Assembly (NCBI GenBank): GCA_024403715.1
Contig: JAKSRJ010000015.1
Location: 1 to 50,039 of the forward strand
Length of the DNA stretch: 50,039 nt
Direction: 5' to 3'
Source of the DNA: Saccharofermentans sp.
GTDB taxonomy: Bacteria; Bacillota; Clostridia; Saccharofermentanales; Saccharofermentanaceae
Shown: positions 42,752 to 50,039 of the stretch, piece after piece
Position numbering within the stretch: the stretch's first letter is position 1
Layout of the letters: each line of letters opens with the position of its first letter
Made by a program: the position numbers and the translations under genes
Notes under the pieces: model-generated
What the model was told of the DNA's origin: nothing
The model's database searches: none
The model's input: only the letters and a program-made list of their open reading frames with translations

Positions 42752-43741
42752 ATGCTTGCTTTATATATCTCTCTTTTGGTTTTACTTATGGCAATCCTCG
42801 GGTTTGCTGTGTGGTTTGGCTACTATAGCCTCACAGTTAAGCTTTTTAAGGAGATATTTGCGCGTCCAGAGCCTATGCCCAGAGTCGACAGATCTCCAAC
42901 TAAGTTAGATCAAAAGACAGTTTTTGGAAGAGGAAAGAATTGGTTTTATACTACACGTAACGAGTATATTGATGTGCGTATCAATTCTTTTGATAAAGTG
43001 CCGCTAGCAGGCTATTTCCGCCCATCTCACGATCGTAATACTAAGTTTGCTGTTATTTGCCTTCATGCTTATGGTGAGCATCCAGCTGAGTCTGCTGCTT
43101 ATGCAAGACTTATGATGCATCAAATCGAGTGCCACGTGCTTATTACTCACCTCCGTGCTCATCAGATGAGTGGTGGTAAAAAATGTACTTACGGTCTTTA
43201 CGAGAGCGTTGATTTAAGTAGATGGATTGAGTTTTTGAAGAAGCAGTGTGGCGAAGATATTAAGATTTTTGTTGTAGGTCGTGGCATTGGAGCTACAGCA
43301 GCTTTACTAGCAGCACAACAGCTTGAGTTTTCAAATAACGTCGCTGGCATAATTGCAGACTGCCCCATGGATTCTTTGCCAGAAGTTTTAAACAGAGAAG
43401 GCCAAAAGCGATATCCATTTGGTACATCAATGTTGATGAAGTCGATTGATAAGATGTCACAGGAGAAAATCCGCGCAAGTATCTATAGATGTGATGTTTT
43501 GCCTGGTGCGGGAGCTATTAGGGTTCCAGTTCTTTTCTTCTGTGCTGGAGATGATGATGTAACTACACCTCATCAGGTGCGTGCAATTTACGATGACATT
43601 AGAGTTCAAAAGAGACTAATTACGGTCGATCACGCTAAGCATTTGATGTGCTATGACAGAGCTCCATCTACTATCGAGAAGGAGATTAGGCAGTTTGTCG
43701 AACAGTGTGTTGTTCGACTTGTAAGTATAGGAAGAATGTAG
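42752..43741 (+). CDS. Membrane-anchored alpha/beta-hydrolase-fold protein with nucleophile replaced by Gly
   Basis: A 329-residue protein with an N-terminal TM anchor (~5-28) and an alpha/beta-hydrolase domain (~90-320). The fold marks are present: 'VICLHAYGEHPA' (oxyanion strand), 'VFFCAGDDDVTTP' like Asp loop and 'DHAKHLMCY' with the His. The nucleophile elbow reads 'VVGRGIGATAALL', i.e. G-R-G-I-G, so position 178 is Gly where Ser (or Cys, Asp) is expected. It may be non-catalytic. Two bp after the aminopeptidase gene; the thiT promoter lies at its 3' end. Confidence 0.78.
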   Translation: MLALYISLLVLLMAILGFAVWFGYYSLTVKLFKEIFARPEPMPRVDRSPTKLDQKTVFGRGKNWFYTTRNEYIDVRINSFDKVPLAGYFRPSHDRNTKFAVICLHAYGEHPAESAAYARLMMHQIECHVLITHLRAHQMSGGKKCTYGLYESVDLSRWIEFLKKQCGEDIKIFVVGRGIGATAALLAAQQLEFSNNVAGIIADCPMDSLPEVLNREGQKRYPFGTSMLMKSIDKMSQEKIRASIYRCDVLPGAGAIRVPVLFFCAGDDDVTTPHQVRAIYDDIRVQKRLITVDHAKHLMCYDRAPSTIEKEIRQFVEQCVVRLVSIGRM

Positions 43742-43747
43742 TATATT
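43719..43747 (+). promoter_or_regulatory. Predicted promoter of the thiT transcript
   Basis: TTGTAA (-35) and TATATT (-10) with 17-bp spacer, ending just before the TPP riboswitch and overlapping the stop of the hydrolase-like gene. Confidence 0.6.
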
Positions 43748-43762
43748 TCTTCTCGCATGATT

Positions 43763-43850
43763 AACGGGGAGCCCGGTAGACCGAGCTGAGAGGGTGATAA
43801 CTAGCACCGACCCGATGAACCTGTACGGATAATGCCGGCGAAGGGAGTTG
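43763..43850 (+). promoter_or_regulatory. TPP (thiamine pyrophosphate) riboswitch
   Basis: All THI-box landmarks are present in order: GGGGAGCCC, GCTGAGAGGG, ACCCGATGAACCTG and GGATAATGCCGGCGAAGGGA. It lies directly before thiT. The last part includes the AAGGGAG that serves as ribosome site for thiT (ATG 43858), so TPP binding should block translation initiation. No terminator is seen between the riboswitch and the start codon. Confidence 0.97.
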
Positions 43851-43857
43851 ATTATAT

Positions 43858-44463
43858 ATGACCGGAAATTCCAACACAACTATGTCCAAGAACCGCGAGA
43901 TGATTTTGACAATCGTTACGGGTGGTATCGCAATTGCTTTGGCGTTTGTATTGTCTCAGATTAAGATTCTTGAGATGCCAATGGGTGGATCTGTAACACC
44001 TGCAAGCGTATTGCCTATCGTAATTTTCGCGATGGCTTTTGGTCCAGGATGGGGCTTTGCAGTAGCAATCGTATTTAGCCTTTTACAGCTTATAGGTGGT
44101 TACTTAGTAACACCATTCCAGGTATTGCTTGATTACATCTTAGGCTACGCATCCCTTGGTATCATTGGTTTTGCAGCAAAGAAAGCAGACGAGAGAATCA
44201 AGATTAAGAACCCAATCAAGAGATTTGTTAATGCTGGACTTGTTCCATCAATTATTTTTACAGTTATCTCTTATATCGTAAGATGGTTCTGCTCTGTTTT
44301 ATCTGGCGTTATTTTCTACGCAGAGTATGCTCCAGAGGGAATGAATCCATGGGTTTACTCTATGCTTTATAACGGCAGTTTCTTAGCAGCTGATTTGGGT
44401 GTATTGATTTTTGTAATGGTATTCCTCTACCTTATCCTTAAAGAAGCTTTCAAAAGGAAATAA
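43858..44463 (+). CDS. thiT: ECF transporter thiamine-binding subunit ThiT
   Basis: A 201-residue integral membrane S-component with six hydrophobic segments. 'MPMGGSVTPASVLPIVIFA' near the start and 'FYAEYAPEGMNPWVYSMLYNG' towards the end are characteristic of ThiT, which binds thiamine at high affinity and shares an energising module encoded elsewhere. The N-terminal ~14 residues are a short polar extension. Expression is controlled by the TPP riboswitch just upstream. A terminator follows at 44500. Confidence 0.95.
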   Translation: MTGNSNTTMSKNREMILTIVTGGIAIALAFVLSQIKILEMPMGGSVTPASVLPIVIFAMAFGPGWGFAVAIVFSLLQLIGGYLVTPFQVLLDYILGYASLGIIGFAAKKADERIKIKNPIKRFVNAGLVPSIIFTVISYIVRWFCSVLSGVIFYAEYAPEGMNPWVYSMLYNGSFLAADLGVLIFVMVFLYLILKEAFKRK

Positions 44464-44499
44464 CTAATTTGTAAAAAGTATCACAAATTTTAAAGTTAT

Positions 44500-44535
44500 A
44501 GACCACCTAAGTTTGCACGACTTGGTGGTCTTTTT
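44500..44535 (+). terminator. Rho-independent terminator of thiT
   Basis: AGACCACC(T)AAGT pairs with ACTTGGTGGTCT with one bulge, loop TTGCACG, followed by TTTTTATA. Confidence 0.88.
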
Positions 44536-44601
44536 ATATATACGCGTTTATGCTAAAATCAATAAATCAAATTTTGAAGTATTTAAAAGGGGAATTATTT
44601 T

Positions 44602-46113
44602 ATGGCTATGATCTTCGAGCAAGAATCAAGAACATTCAGTGAATACCTTTTGGTTCCAAATCTTACAACAGAGAAAAATACACCTGATCAGGTAGATTTA
44701 TCTGCACCAATTTGTAAGTTTAAGAAGGGGCAGGAGGAATCTAAGCTTAAGATTAATATCCCTATGGTTTCTGCTGTAATGCAGGCTGTTTCTGATGATG
44801 GAATGGCTATCGCTCTTGCTAGATGTGGTGGTTTGTCCTTCATTTTCCAGTCTCAGACAATCGAGGATCAGTGCAAGATGATCCGTAAGGTTAAGAAGTA
44901 TAAGGCTGGTATCGTAGCTTCTGACTCTAATGTTTCTCCAGAAGATACTCTTGCTGATGTTTTAAGACTTCGTGAGGAAAAGGGTCACGGCACTGCAGCT
45001 GTTACAGAGGATGGTACTGCAGAAGGTAAGCTCGTTGGTATCGTAACAACAAGAGACTACCGTGTAAGCCGTATGTCTATTGATACAAAGGTTAAGGAGT
45101 TTATGACTCCAATCGAGAAACTCGTTACTGCTCCAGAGGGCACAACTCTTAAGGAAGCTAACGATATTATCTGGGACAATAAGATTAACCAGCTCCCTAT
45201 CATTGATAGCGAGGGAAGACTTGTTGGATTCGTATTCCGTAAGGACTACGAGTACCATAAAGCAAACCCACTCGAGCTTCTCGATAAGGATAAGAAGCTC
45301 ATCGTTGGTGCTGGTATTAACACACATGACTATGAGACTCGTGTTCCTGCATTGCTCGAAGCTGGCGCAGATGTTCTCTGCCTTGACTCCTCTGATGGAT
45401 TCTCAGTATGGCAGCAGAGAGCTCTTTCTTGGATTAAGACAAATTATCCAGATGCAATCGTAGGTGCTGGTAACGTAGTTGATGCTGAAGGCTTTAAGTT
45501 CCTCGCTGAGTGTGGCGCAGACTTTATCAAGATTGGTGTAGGTGGTGGATCCATCTGTATCACTCGTGAGCAGAAGGGTATTGGTATGGGACAGGCTTCC
45601 GCTGTTCAGCAGGTTGCTAAGGCTCGTGATGAGTGGTTCGAGAAGACTGGTGAGTATATCCCACTTTGCTCTGACGGTGGTATCGTTCATGACTACCACA
45701 TGGCTTTGGCTCTCGCTATGGGTGCTGACTTCATGATGCTCGGTAGATATTTCGCAAGATTTGATGAGTCCCCAACAAGAAAGCTTATCGTTAACGGTTC
45801 CTATGTTAAGGAGTACTGGGGTGAGGGTTCTAACAGAGCTCGTTCCTGGACAAGATACGAGGAGAATGGTAACGGTAAGGGTAAGATGGCTTTCGAAGAG
45901 GGCGTTGACTCCTATGTACCATATGCTGGTCCTATCAGAGACGGCGTAAACACATCTCTTGCTAAGGTTAAAGCTACAATGTGTTCTTGTGGTTCATCTT
46001 CTATCGAAGAGTTCCAGCAGAAGGCAAGACTTGTTGTTGTTTCTTCTACATCCATCATAGAGGGTGGCGCTCACGACGTAATTCAGAAAGAAAACGACAG
46101 AACAGCTAGATAA
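44602..46113 (+). CDS. guaB: Inosine-5'-monophosphate dehydrogenase (Tritrichomonas-like type)
   Basis: A 503-residue IMPDH, converting IMP to XMP in guanine nucleotide synthesis. Two CBS domains interrupt the barrel (~100-220). The catalytic loop is '[20 protein letters not shown]' with Cys at position 319, unlike the commoner GPGSICTTR form; R418-Y419 lie in the flap ('ARSWTRYEE'). These numbers, and the total length, equal those I recall for the Tritrichomonas foetus enzyme, and the loop wording is nearly the same. Stands alone, extended -10 (TGCTAAAAT) at ~44551, ATG 44602 after GGGGAAT. Confidence 0.95.
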   Translation: MAMIFEQESRTFSEYLLVPNLTTEKNTPDQVDLSAPICKFKKGQEESKLKINIPMVSAVMQAVSDDGMAIALARCGGLSFIFQSQTIEDQCKMIRKVKKYKAGIVASDSNVSPEDTLADVLRLREEKGHGTAAVTEDGTAEGKLVGIVTTRDYRVSRMSIDTKVKEFMTPIEKLVTAPEGTTLKEANDIIWDNKINQLPIIDSEGRLVGFVFRKDYEYHKANPLELLDKDKKLIVGAGINTHDYETRVPALLEAGADVLCLDSSDGFSVWQQRALSWIKTNYPDAIVGAGNVVDAEGFKFLAECGADFIKIGVGGGSICITREQKGIGMGQASAVQQVAKARDEWFEKTGEYIPLCSDGGIVHDYHMALALAMGADFMMLGRYFARFDESPTRKLIVNGSYVKEYWGEGSNRARSWTRYEENGNGKGKMAFEEGVDSYVPYAGPIRDGVNTSLAKVKATMCSCGSSSIEEFQQKARLVVVSSTSIIEGGAHDVIQKENDRTAR

Positions 46114-46122
46114 GTATTAGCC

Positions 46123-46151
46123 TTGCGGCATTACTTATTAATAATTATAAT
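46123..46151 (+). promoter_or_regulatory. Predicted promoter of greA
   Basis: TTGCGG (46123-46128) and TATAAT (46146-46151) are exactly 17 bp apart, 33 bp before the greA start. Confidence 0.7.
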
Positions 46152-46184
46152 AAAGCGAATATTTAAGAAAACGGAGATATTACA

Positions 46185-46664
46185 ATGGCAGACGATAATA
46201 AGATTGTTTTAACCAGTGAAGGTTTTAAGAGACTTCAGGATGAACTTTCTGAGAGAAAGACTACTAAGACAGCTGAGATTACAGCTCGTCTTGCAGAAGC
46301 TAGAGCTCAGGGTGACTTGTCAGAGAACTCTGAGTACGATGAGGCAAAGGACGCTCAGGCTCGTAACGAAGCTCGTATTAAGGAAATCGAAGCAATCCTC
46401 AAGGATGCTGTTGTACTTAGTGAAGACGATATCTCTAAGAATAAGGTTGCTCTTGGTTCTACAATTACTCTTCTCGATATGCAGACAAATGAGGAGACAG
46501 AGTATAGCCTTGTAAACCCTACTGAGGAAGATATCTTCGAGAGAAGACTTTCTATCGAGTCTCCAATTGGTAAGGCAATTGAGGGTCAGAAGAAGGGTAA
46601 GACAGTTGAGGTTACAACTTCAGCTGGTAAGTTTAAGTATAAAATCGTTAAGATTGGTAAGTAA
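46185..46664 (+). CDS. greA: Transcription elongation factor GreA
   Basis: A 159-residue GreA. The N-terminal coiled coil (~5-75: 'GFKRLQDELSERKT', 'ARAQGDLSENSEYDEAKDAQ') carries the acidic tip (D, E at 'GDLSENSEYDEAKD') that inserts into the RNA polymerase secondary channel and triggers cleavage of backtracked RNA. The C-terminal FKBP-like domain has 'SIESPIGKAIEGQKKG'. Own promoter and terminator. Strong ACGGAG site before ATG. Confidence 0.96.
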   Translation: MADDNKIVLTSEGFKRLQDELSERKTTKTAEITARLAEARAQGDLSENSEYDEAKDAQARNEARIKEIEAILKDAVVLSEDDISKNKVALGSTITLLDMQTNEETEYSLVNPTEEDIFERRLSIESPIGKAIEGQKKGKTVEVTTSAGKFKYKIVKIGK

Positions 46665-46692
46665 TTTTACTTGCTAATCTTAATCTGAAAAG

Positions 46693-46722
46693 AAGCGCGA
46701 GATTAATAATCGCGCTTTTTTC
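46693..46722 (+). terminator. Rho-independent terminator of greA
   Basis: Stem AGCGCGA/TCGCGCT around GATTAATAA followed by TTTTTT; lysS starts 35 bp later. Confidence 0.85.
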
Positions 46723-46756
46723 GCGAAATGCACACAATTATTTTTTGAGGTGACAT

Positions 46757-48367
46757 ATGGCTAACAATAACGAGAATAATGCTCCAGTACAGGATATTAG
46801 CGAGCAGAGTAGAATTAGAAGAGAGAAGCTTCTTGCTATGCAGGCAGAAGGCAAGGATCCATTTGTAATTACTAAGTACGATGTAACACATCATACAGCT
46901 GATGCAAAGGCAATCTACGATGAGCACGAGGCTAAGCTTCTAGGCGATAGACAGCCAATTAATGTTGATGGTATGCCTGAGGAAGAGGCAAGAGCAGCTA
47001 AGAAGGCTGATTATAACGAGCGTCGTGAGATTATGGATGCTAAGCCTATTGATGTATCTGTAGCAGGTAGAATGCTCCTTAAAAGAGTAATGGGTAAGGC
47101 TTCTTTTGCAACTATCTCTGATCTTAAGGGCAACATTCAGATTTATGTATCACGTGATGGTATTGGTGAAGAAGCATATGCTGCATTTAAGAAGTATGAC
47201 TTAGGCGATATCATTGGTGTTAAGGGTTTCTTATTCAGAACAATGACTGGTGAGGTTTCTATCCATGCTAACGAGGTAGTTCTTCTTACAAAGTCTATCC
47301 AGCCACTTCCTGAGAAGCATCATGGTCTTACTGATACAGATGCGCGTTATCGTCAGAGATACATTGACCTTGTTGTTAATCCAGAGGTAAAAGATACATT
47401 CGTAAAGCGTTCTAGAATCATCAAGGAGATTCGTAACTTCTTGGATGGTAGAGACTTCATGGAAGTTGAGACTCCTATGCTTGTATCTAACGCTGGTGGT
47501 GCTGCTGCAAGACCATTTAATACACACTACAATGCTCTAGATGAGGATGTAAAGCTTCGTATCTCCTTGGAGCTTTACCTCAAGAGACTTATCGTAGGTG
47601 GCCTCGAGAGAGTTTACGAGATTGGTAGAGTATTTAGAAACGAGGGTGTTGATACACGTCATAACCCTGAGTTTACATTGATGGAGCTTTATCAGGCATA
47701 CACAGACTATGAGGGTATGATGGAGCTTACAGAGTCTATGTTCAGATACTTAGCAGAGACTGTATGTGGTACTTCTAAGATTACATATAATGGTATCGAG
47801 ATTGATTTGGGTAAGCCATTCGAGAGACTTACAATGAATGATGCTATTAAGAAGTATGCTGGTATCGATTTTGATACAGTAGAATCTGATGAGGCTGCTA
47901 AGGCTTTGGCTAAGGAACACCACATCGAATTTGAGGATCGTCACACTAAGGGTGATATCATTAACCTCTTCTTCGAGGAGTTCTGTGAGAAGAATCTTAT
48001 CCAGCCAACATTCATCATGGATCACCCAGTAGCTATTTCTCCTTTGACAAAGAAGAAGCCATCTGACCCAGAGAAGGTAGAGAGATTTGAGCTCTTCATC
48101 AATACATGGGAGATGTGTAACGCTTATTCCGAGCTTAATGATCCTATCGATCAGCGTGAGAGATTCGCTGCTCAGGACGCAGCTTTCGCAGCTGGTGACG
48201 AAGAAGCAAACCACACAGATGAAGACTTCCTTAATGCTTTGGAAATCGGTATGCCTCCAACGGGTGGTATCGGTTACGGAATCGACAGACTTGTTATGCT
48301 TTTGACAGATAGCCCAGCGATTAGAGATGTATTGTTGTTCCCAACGATGAAATCCAAAGAGGCTTAA
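46757..48367 (+). CDS. lysS: Lysyl-tRNA synthetase, class II
   Basis: A 536-residue class II LysRS. OB-fold anticodon-binding domain with 'VAGRMLLKRVMGKASFATI', class II motif 1 around 'FMEVETPMLVSNAGGAAARPF', motif 2 'VYEIGRVFRNEGVDTRHNPEFT' (in part), and motif 3 'GIGYGIDRLVMLLTD'. Bacterial enzymes are usually ~490-500 residues; here an acidic-basic insertion of about 35 residues lies between the N-terminal helix and the OB fold (~50-88). ATG 46757 follows GAGGTGAC. The gene's 3' end is followed at once by phased repeats and an integrase. Confidence 0.96.
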   Translation: MANNNENNAPVQDISEQSRIRREKLLAMQAEGKDPFVITKYDVTHHTADAKAIYDEHEAKLLGDRQPINVDGMPEEEARAAKKADYNERREIMDAKPIDVSVAGRMLLKRVMGKASFATISDLKGNIQIYVSRDGIGEEAYAAFKKYDLGDIIGVKGFLFRTMTGEVSIHANEVVLLTKSIQPLPEKHHGLTDTDARYRQRYIDLVVNPEVKDTFVKRSRIIKEIRNFLDGRDFMEVETPMLVSNAGGAAARPFNTHYNALDEDVKLRISLELYLKRLIVGGLERVYEIGRVFRNEGVDTRHNPEFTLMELYQAYTDYEGMMELTESMFRYLAETVCGTSKITYNGIEIDLGKPFERLTMNDAIKKYAGIDFDTVESDEAAKALAKEHHIEFEDRHTKGDIINLFFEEFCEKNLIQPTFIMDHPVAISPLTKKKPSDPEKVERFELFINTWEMCNAYSELNDPIDQRERFAAQDAAFAAGDEEANHTDEDFLNALEIGMPPTGGIGYGIDRLVMLLTDSPAIRDVLLFPTMKSKEA

Positions 48368-48370
48368 ATA

Positions 48371-48400
48371 GCGTTATAGAGCGTTATTAAGCGTTATACA
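48371..48400. repeat. Three 10-bp-phased GCGTTAT direct repeats after lysS
   Basis: GCGTTAT occurs at 48371, 48381 and 48391, exactly one helical turn apart, beginning 4 bp after the lysS stop. Such spacing is typical of cooperative protein-binding sites. Proximity to a tyrosine recombinase gene suggests integrase/excisionase arm sites or element end. Confidence 0.7.
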
Positions 48401-48423
48401 GAACAAAAAACAGCTCCTTTTAT

Positions 48424-48459
48424 ACATAAATTTCGCATAAAAATGTTGTAAATTTATGT
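48424..48459. repeat. 10-bp inverted repeat upstream of the integrase
   Basis: ACATAAATTT (48424-48433) and AAATTTATGT (48450-48459) are perfect complements with a 16-bp spacer. Could be a protein operator or an RNA hairpin. The whole 48368-48741 gap holds this, the GCGTTAT repeats, the TCGTATA repeats and the 19-codon ORF; I saw no other gene there. Confidence 0.6.
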
Positions 48460-48460
48460 G

Positions 48461-48520
48461 TTCGTATATTTATCGTATACAGAATTTAAGTTAATTCGTA
48501 TACGCGTGATTATATACGAA
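48461..48520 (+). promoter_or_regulatory. Nested stem-loop region preceding a ribosome-binding site
   Basis: TTCGTATAT (48461-48469) pairs with ATATACGAA (48512-48520), and inside it CGTATAC (48474-48480) with GTATACG (48498-48504). The outer arm borders AAAGGAGCT, the ribosome site of a 19-codon ORF. An alternative pairing, AGCTCCTTT (48412-48420) with AAAGGAGCT (48519-48527), would hide that site. The two pairings are mutually exclusive over 48519-48520. Confidence 0.5.
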
Positions 48521-48533
48521 AGGAGCTTTTGTA

Positions 48534-48593
48534 ATGCCTGAAAATACTAGTGTTAAGCTTGATAATAGGCTCTTTGCAGATGTGTTTTTATAG
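48534..48593 (+). CDS. 19-codon ORF with strong ribosome site
   Basis: Begins ATG at 48534 after AAAGGAG, encoding MPENTSVKLDNRLFADVFL, ending TAG. It is too short to be recognised. It could be a leader peptide for the integrase 150 bp downstream, or the N-terminus of a gene truncated by the element end (the wording faintly resembles the start of Rpn/PD-(D/E)XK transposase-like proteins). Confidence is for translation, not function. Confidence 0.35.
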   Translation: MPENTSVKLDNRLFADVFL

Positions 48594-48667
48594 CCGTAAA
48601 ACATATTGCTCTATAACGTGAGATAAATAATTCGTTTTTCATTGTCTTACATTAATAACCATATGAA

Positions 48668-48686
48668 TCGTATAAATTCGTATAAA
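48668..48686. repeat. Two 10-bp-spaced TCGTATAAA repeats before the integrase
   Basis: TCGTATAAA at 48668-48676 and 48678-48686; related TCGTATA copies lie at ~48462, 48473 and 48496, and inverted at 48513. Same 10-bp phasing as the GCGTTAT set. Confidence 0.6.
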
Positions 48687-48741
48687 TTTGCACGTAGCAA
48701 CGTCTGTTGTGCATTGTTTTTATATGAGAGGAGTCACGGTT

Positions 48742-49917
48742 ATGACTAAGAAAAATGTAGGCAAGAAAGTGAAAACACGCTGTCCAGGCGTATACAGAAA
48801 TCCATCAAATGGAAAGTATTATGTCAAGTTCTGTTATACAGAAACCGATGTGTTTACAGGTTATAAAGAGTACAGGCAGAAATGGTATTCAGGATTTACT
48901 TCTTTTGTTGATGCTAAAAATAAACTAGCTTTACTTAAGTCGGGGGAAGGAATTCTGGCTAAGTACAATAATGAATTCTCTCTAAGTGATGCTTACGAAT
49001 TATGGATAGAAAAGGCTAAGGCTGATAAACACAGTTCAGCTTCATTCAATAATACTAGGTGTCAGTACAATATGATATGCAATTTTTGGAATCCGCATAT
49101 CCCAATTATGAGTATTAGGGAATCCCATTATTATGAGTTAATCAATCAATGCAGAGAATATGGTTATTCGGAAGATACAATTCACAATATAAATAGCTGC
49201 CTTAGGAAATTAATAAAGATTGCTTATCAAAACAGGTACATAAAGGAAAATCCACTCGATTATTGGGATACACCCAGAATTAATCCTGGGGCAAAACGCG
49301 AAATAATAACGCCAGAAGAATTCAGATTAATGGATCAGTGTATGGCCGATAGTTCATTTGTACGATGTGGCGTTGACAGTTATCTTTTATATAGGTTTAT
49401 GCTGAATATTCTGTATTACACAGGAATGAGAATCGGTGAAGCACTAGCGTTAAATTATAACGATTTTATTGAATGTAAAACGAGAGGACGCGGTGCCAGA
49501 ACCTGTTACAGGGTTAGTGTCACTAAATCATATAAATCCAATTATGAAGAGATTGGTTCTACTAAGAATTTCAAAATTAGAGAAATACCTATTCCTAAAA
49601 ATGTTTTCTATTTGTACAAAGAAATATTTAATCAACATCTTTATGATGGAGGCAGCGCTGATGATCGTATTTTTGAATTTTGTCATAGTGCATATAGCTA
49701 TATATTAATTTCAACATGTAAAAAAGTGGGCATACCTAGTCACTCGTGTCACGATTTTAGGCATACGTATATTAGCAATTTAATACGTAATGGAGTACCT
49801 ATATCAGTAGTAGAAGCTGTAAGTGGAGATGTTCAGGAAACTATATTCAAACACTATTCTCATATGTTTAAGGGTGACGAGAACATGGTGTTGGAAGTGT
49901 TAGAAGGAATGGAGTAA
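48742..49917 (+). CDS. Tyrosine recombinase/integrase (phage or integrative-element type)
   Basis: A 391-residue site-specific recombinase. N-terminal AP2-like arm-binding part ('RCPGVYRNPSNGKYYVKF', ~10-60), core SAM-like helical domain (~75-190), catalytic domain with R230 in 'GMRIGEALAL', H337 and R340 in 'HDFRHTY', and the nucleophile Y372 in 'KHYSHMF'. ATG 48742 is chosen (GAGAGGAG); the frame extends to 48688 without a site. Architecture matches integrases of ICEs and temperate phages of Firmicutes. It is transcribed away from lysS, so its element likely extends to the right of the window. Confidence 0.92.
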   Translation: MTKKNVGKKVKTRCPGVYRNPSNGKYYVKFCYTETDVFTGYKEYRQKWYSGFTSFVDAKNKLALLKSGEGILAKYNNEFSLSDAYELWIEKAKADKHSSASFNNTRCQYNMICNFWNPHIPIMSIRESHYYELINQCREYGYSEDTIHNINSCLRKLIKIAYQNRYIKENPLDYWDTPRINPGAKREIITPEEFRLMDQCMADSSFVRCGVDSYLLYRFMLNILYYTGMRIGEALALNYNDFIECKTRGRGARTCYRVSVTKSYKSNYEEIGSTKNFKIREIPIPKNVFYLYKEIFNQHLYDGGSADDRIFEFCHSAYSYILISTCKKVGIPSHSCHDFRHTYISNLIRNGVPISVVEAVSGDVQETIFKHYSHMFKGDENMVLEVLEGME

Positions 49918-50023
49918 GAAATATCGATTTAATCTTTATTGTACTTGGTTTTTATTTAGATTAAGTGCAAAATTAAAATCAAAGTTAGCGTAAATTATAG
50001 ATTGAATGGAGAAGTATTATTCG

Positions 50024-50039
50024 ATGAGACAAGCTAATA
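50024..50039 (+). CDS. Possible start of a further gene, cut by window edge
   Basis: ATG at 50024 is preceded by GGAGAAG (50008-50014) at suitable distance. Only five codons (MRQAN) are visible, so nothing can be said about the product. Confidence 0.3.

Noticed and set aside
48368..48741. CRISPR array
   Set aside because: Repeats are 7-9 bp, period 10 bp, no spacers and no cas genes.

Overview
The window reads as a chromosomal segment of a low-to-moderate GC Firmicute, most likely an anaerobic clostridium-type bacterium. The basis is the L27 precursor with a cleavable N-terminus plus its protease Prp, DUF1385, DUF951, DUF4364 and DUF6465 genes, a minimal SufC/SufB-type (SMS) Fe-S pair, an ECF thiamine transporter under a TPP riboswitch, and AT-rich sigma-A promoters with strong Shine-Dalgarno sites. 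I cannot name genus or species. Almost all of the DNA is ordinary housekeeping sequence; accessory character appears only at the right edge and in the gap near 3 kb. Layout, left: the tail of an effector-binding (GyrI/Cass2-like) protein, an AlkD-like DNA glycosylase, a small membrane protein, a decayed MATE-transporter fragment, an MscS-type channel, then a ~600-bp gene-free gap. That gap holds a G-rich, highly self-complementary ~400-nt tract closed by a perfect 8-bp long-range helix; it is a candidate large structured non-coding RNA and the most interesting item here. Next come a hotdog thioesterase, a secreted SH3/NlpC-P60 cell-wall hydrolase, an M15 peptidase, a zinc-ribbon membrane protein, leuS and an mreB paralogue. 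Centre: rho (with a ~210-residue charged low-complexity insert), rpmE, DUF1385, prmC, DUF951, a NYN-LOTUS protein, a DUF-VOC fusion, ybaK, a cation/proton antiporter, murC, an unrecognised polytopic membrane protein, then rplU-prp-rpmA with an L21 leader, obgE, a polar amino-acid ABC transporter and DUF4364 divergent from smsCB. Right: pgi, an overlapping pyk-rmuC-radical SAM-DUF2344 operon, a MarR-acyl carrier protein-lipid kinase operon, GT8, a DUF6465 histone-like protein, a serine-acetyltransferase-like protein, aminopeptidase P, an alpha/beta-hydrolase lacking its nucleophile, TPP riboswitch-thiT, guaB of the Tritrichomonas-like type, greA and lysS. Immediately after lysS lie 10-bp-phased repeats, a 19-codon ORF with a sequesterable ribosome site and a tyrosine recombinase, probably the left end of an integrative element that continues beyond the window. 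No rRNA, tRNA, CRISPR array or insertion sequence was seen. How the genes work together: translation and transcription machinery (rho, greA, leuS, lysS, rpmE, rplU, rpmA, prp, prmC, obgE, ybaK), envelope synthesis and remodelling (murC, mreB, NlpC/P60, M15, GT8, lipid kinase/ACP) and central metabolism (pgi, pyk, guaB) are interleaved in short operons separated by well-formed intrinsic terminators.
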